NCBI GenBank assembly: GCA_964481425.1
Contig: CAYZTM010000003.1
Location: 1 to 64,000 of the forward strand
Source: MKUN01 sp964481425
GTDB taxonomy: Bacteria > Bacteroidota > Bacteroidia > Chitinophagales > Chitinophagaceae
DNA: 64,000 nucleotides
Reading direction: 5' to 3'
Part shown: piece after piece, positions 62,021 through 64,000 of the stretch
Layout of the letters: each line of letters begins with the position of its first letter
Position numbering within the stretch: position 1 is the stretch's first letter
The notes under the pieces: model-generated
Seen by the model: the letters and a program-made list of their open reading frames with translations, nothing else
The model's database searches: none
Told to the model about the DNA's origin: nothing
Translations under genes and position numbers: made by a program

Positions 62021-62260
62021 ATGATCACAACTTATCATTTGAATGTAAACGAGTTATCTTTAGAGTTGATCAACTCTATCAAAGCCGCATTCAAGGATAA
62101 AGACATAGAGATAACGGTGACGGAAGTCTTGGACGAGACCGACTACCTCCTCTCATCCGAAGCTAACAGAACGCATCTCACGCAGTCAATGAACGAGGTA
62201 AAGAACGATAACACCGTCGTGCTTACCGTAGAAGAAATGCAGCAGAAATACGGTAAGTAA
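62021..62260 (+). CDS. Antitoxin-like small protein
   Basis: A 79-residue acidic protein. It has an N-terminal strand and helix (YHLNVNELSLELINSIKAAF) and a central DETDYLLSSEANRTHLTQSMNEV, the D/E-T-x-YLLSSxANxxxLxxSIxxxE pattern of small RelB/Phd-like antitoxins in Bacteroidota. It ends in LTVEEMQQKYGK. A toxin normally follows in the next few bases. Here the next reading frame begins at an overlapping TAATG (62258-62262) with MKTITFNLAAINYI and then loses any toxin likeness, so the antitoxin appears orphaned. Confidence 0.6.
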   Translation: MITTYHLNVNELSLELINSIKAAFKDKDIEITVTEVLDETDYLLSSEANRTHLTQSMNEVKNDNTVVLTVEEMQQKYGK

Positions 62261-62347
62261 TGAAGACAATAACCTTTAATCTTGCAGCTATAAATTACAT
62301 CACATTCCCTCCACATTGCCGTATTCCATCACATTCCCCACATTATT

Positions 62348-63697
62348 TTACAGTCTCAGCGACAATATATTCTTTTGCAAAGGCTGGTTCTTGTAATAGA
62401 TGAGCACCAGGGCTATGCCATAGAAGGGCAGGCAAGGTATGCGATAGCGCGACAGGGCCCCGAAGTTACCGGAGGATATACCCACAGCAAATGCGAAGAT
62501 CAGCGTGAAGATGAGGCAGAACTGTATGGTGGGGTCGGCGCTGATGGTGCGCCATATACGCTTGAGGCCAACCGATAGCAATATCTTGATGGTCACCCAT
62601 AGGAAGAGCGTGGCCTCCAGGGCGTTCAGCAACTGCATCACCTTGCGTGTCTCCCATATATAAGGGCGGAACAGGGTCACATTCACCGCAGGGAGGAACT
62701 TTTTCAGCATGCCCCCTATCGAGGGGCTGATGGGGCCCAGGTCATAGCCCGAGCCTGCATCACCCGATACCGAGCGGATGTAGGTACTGGTGACATAAGA
62801 GGTCTGTGCCACATTCTGCAATGAGTATTTGCCCAGCGAGGCCGCGAACTTGGTAGAGAATACCAGGAAGCCCCCAACGGACAAGCCGATCACCATTACC
62901 TTCAGCATGCTGCGGCCAAAGGGGCTGCGTATCCTGTGCGAATAGGTGAACAGCACCCAGAGCGAAAGGGCAGGAATAAAGGCCAGTAATATATACACCT
63001 TGATGACCGATATAAGGTAAAAGCTCAGTACGGTCATGATGATGAGGCCGGGGCTCCTGTCTTTCGTCATCAGCAGGCGGAAAGCCCCATATACCAGCCA
63101 GCCCAGGCCGAACATACAAATGGTATCCTTGAAGATGCCGGAGCCCCACATGATGGTACTTGGGATGAACAGCACACTCCATGCTATGTATTTGGTAAAC
63201 TTCGGGTACAGCGAGGCAAAGGTCTTGAACATGGACCATATACCCGTGTAGGCCAGCGTACCGAACAGTACCGATGTAGGCAGGTAGGTAGTGAAGGTAA
63301 GCATGCCCAGCAGCGAGGTAATGCGGCATACCATGTACTCCGAGGGCGAATCGTACCACCAGAGGAAGTTGAGGTAATCCTGGTAGGCGCCATCATACCA
63401 TTTGGGTATGTGGAAGAAGAGGTCGAACCACTTGCCCATCGAGTCGCCGAAGGCCTGGCTCAGTACCTGCGCATGATAAAAATAGTTGAAGGTATCGCCG
63501 CCGCCGTAGTAGTACTGATAGATGAGGCCTATACCTATGGCGCCCAATATCTTGGCCGTAAGCCCCGGCAGGAAGTAGGGCCTCCACGGGTGCCCCGGCG
63601 GGTAGTTGGCATTGCGGATAAAGATGGCTATAGCGTAAATAATGACTAAGTAAAAGGGTAATAGCAGGTAGTCTATTATCGTTATAAAATAATACAT
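62348..63697 (-). CDS. Polytopic membrane protein, probably surface-polysaccharide related
   Basis: A 449-residue protein with about ten hydrophobic segments spread over its length. There is a loop with YYYGGGDTFNYFYHAQVL near residue 65-82, and an aromatic-rich region (WYDGAYQDYLNFLWWYD) at about 100-116. FIPSTIMWGSGIFKDTICMFGLG at about 180 resembles the catalytic-side loops of O-antigen polymerases and GT-C-type glycosyltransferases, but no definite motif is seen. A second external loop holds about residues 290-330. Its divergent neighbour is asnB, and such pairs often lie at the edge of capsule or exopolysaccharide clusters. The function is inferred only loosely. Confidence 0.55.
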   Translation of the reverse strand: MYYFITIIDYLLLPFYLVIIYAIAIFIRNANYPPGHPWRPYFLPGLTAKILGAIGIGLIYQYYYGGGDTFNYFYHAQVLSQAFGDSMGKWFDLFFHIPKWYDGAYQDYLNFLWWYDSPSEYMVCRITSLLGMLTFTTYLPTSVLFGTLAYTGIWSMFKTFASLYPKFTKYIAWSVLFIPSTIMWGSGIFKDTICMFGLGWLVYGAFRLLMTKDRSPGLIIMTVLSFYLISVIKVYILLAFIPALSLWVLFTYSHRIRSPFGRSMLKVMVIGLSVGGFLVFSTKFAASLGKYSLQNVAQTSYVTSTYIRSVSGDAGSGYDLGPISPSIGGMLKKFLPAVNVTLFRPYIWETRKVMQLLNALEATLFLWVTIKILLSVGLKRIWRTISADPTIQFCLIFTLIFAFAVGISSGNFGALSRYRIPCLPFYGIALVLIYYKNQPLQKNILSLRL

Positions 63698-63755
63698 TTA
63701 CTTTGCATTTACTTGCGCTAATAATACTGTTTCATTAGTCCCCATTTATCCGTAC

Positions 63756-64000
63756 ATGTGTGGTATCACCGGCTATTATGCCTTAAATAACAACACGGCT
63801 GCCAACTTAACAAAAGTAACACAATCGGCCCAAAAACTTTTGAAGCGGGGTCCCGATGCTGGCAATGTGTACACAGACGGGCATATAGCGCTGGGGCACC
63901 GCCGCCTCTCCATCATCGACACCTCGCATGGGGCCGACCAGCCCATGAGCGATGCATCGGGAAGGTACATCATCATTTTCAACGGGGAGATATTTAATTT
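63756..64000 (+). CDS. asnB: Asparagine synthase (glutamine-hydrolysing), 5' part only
   Basis: The first 81 codons are present. After the start Met, the nucleophilic Cys opens the class II glutaminase domain (MCGITGYY), followed by LLKRGPDAGNVYTDGHIALGHRRLSIID (key RGPD and GHRRLSIID), DQPMSD and FNGEIFN. All are hallmarks of AsnB-type amidotransferases. Length and C-terminal domain cannot be judged, so a glycan-cluster amidotransferase such as WbpS-like is also possible. It is divergent from the membrane protein gene. Confidence 0.88.
   Translation, partial: MCGITGYYALNNNTAANLTKVTQSAQKLLKRGPDAGNVYTDGHIALGHRRLSIIDTSHGADQPMSDASGRYIIIFNGEIFN

Overview
The window comes from a member of the Bacteroidota, most likely a Chitinophagales-type bacterium. 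The evidence is T9SS C-terminal sorting domains (23578-24552, 47256-49331, 52160-54751), many perfect TAnnTTTG -7 boxes, an absence of obvious Shine-Dalgarno sequences, a PG-type S46 dipeptidyl-peptidase, short single-domain RfaE2 and a SecA of about 1100 residues. It is ordinary chromosome: housekeeping genes with a few accessory patches. No tRNA, rRNA, IS element, prophage or CRISPR array was seen.

Layout. 1-4070: SdpI/SdpR-like immunity pair with a perfect operator palindrome, fbp, a Nudix hydrolase and an ABC exporter. 4101-4750: a small-protein/nucleotidyltransferase module whose second gene is broken. 4764-20601: nadB with an outer-membrane protein, a TlpA-like thioredoxin, galE, an MsbA-like exporter, cysS, a phosphatase/nuclease, a tandem pair of rhomboids (one lacking its catalytic residues), a MutS-like ATPase, pyrC and a Wzi-like porin. 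20677-30729: groESL, a peroxiredoxin, a T9SS protein, ppx-ppk1, panD-flippase-rfaE2 and rpsF-rpsR-rplI. 30985-36691: an ABC-2/LolA-like operon, a lipoprotein, thrS and infC. 36692-37175: a non-coding interval holding two nearly identical 61-bp copies of what looks like a small RNA gene; this is the best candidate for something undescribed. 37176-47034: a 34-residue-repeat secreted protein, an NlpC/P60 peptidase, a BtrH-like pair, GtrA, prfB, another ABC exporter, an orphan histidine kinase and an AhpC/AhpD pair. 47256-58334: secreted and T9SS proteins, a DPP11-like peptidase, recN, an RlmI-like methyltransferase and a three-repeat secreted protein. 58612-61938: secA, interrupted by an in-frame amber codon. 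62021-64000: an orphan antitoxin-like gene, a polytopic membrane protein and the start of asnB, probably the edge of a surface-polysaccharide locus.

How the genes fit together. Many genes form short operons with overlapping stop/start codons (pyrC/mutS-like, ABC-2 permease/LolA-like) or gaps of 2-8 nt (ppx/ppk1, the rhomboid pair, cysS/ABC). Convergent genes are separated by strong bidirectional hairpin terminators, or share their stop codons. Polyphosphate turnover, peroxide defence (AhpC with AhpD, a second peroxiredoxin, a thioredoxin) and secretion (SecA, T9SS substrates, several ABC exporters) are the main recurring functional themes.
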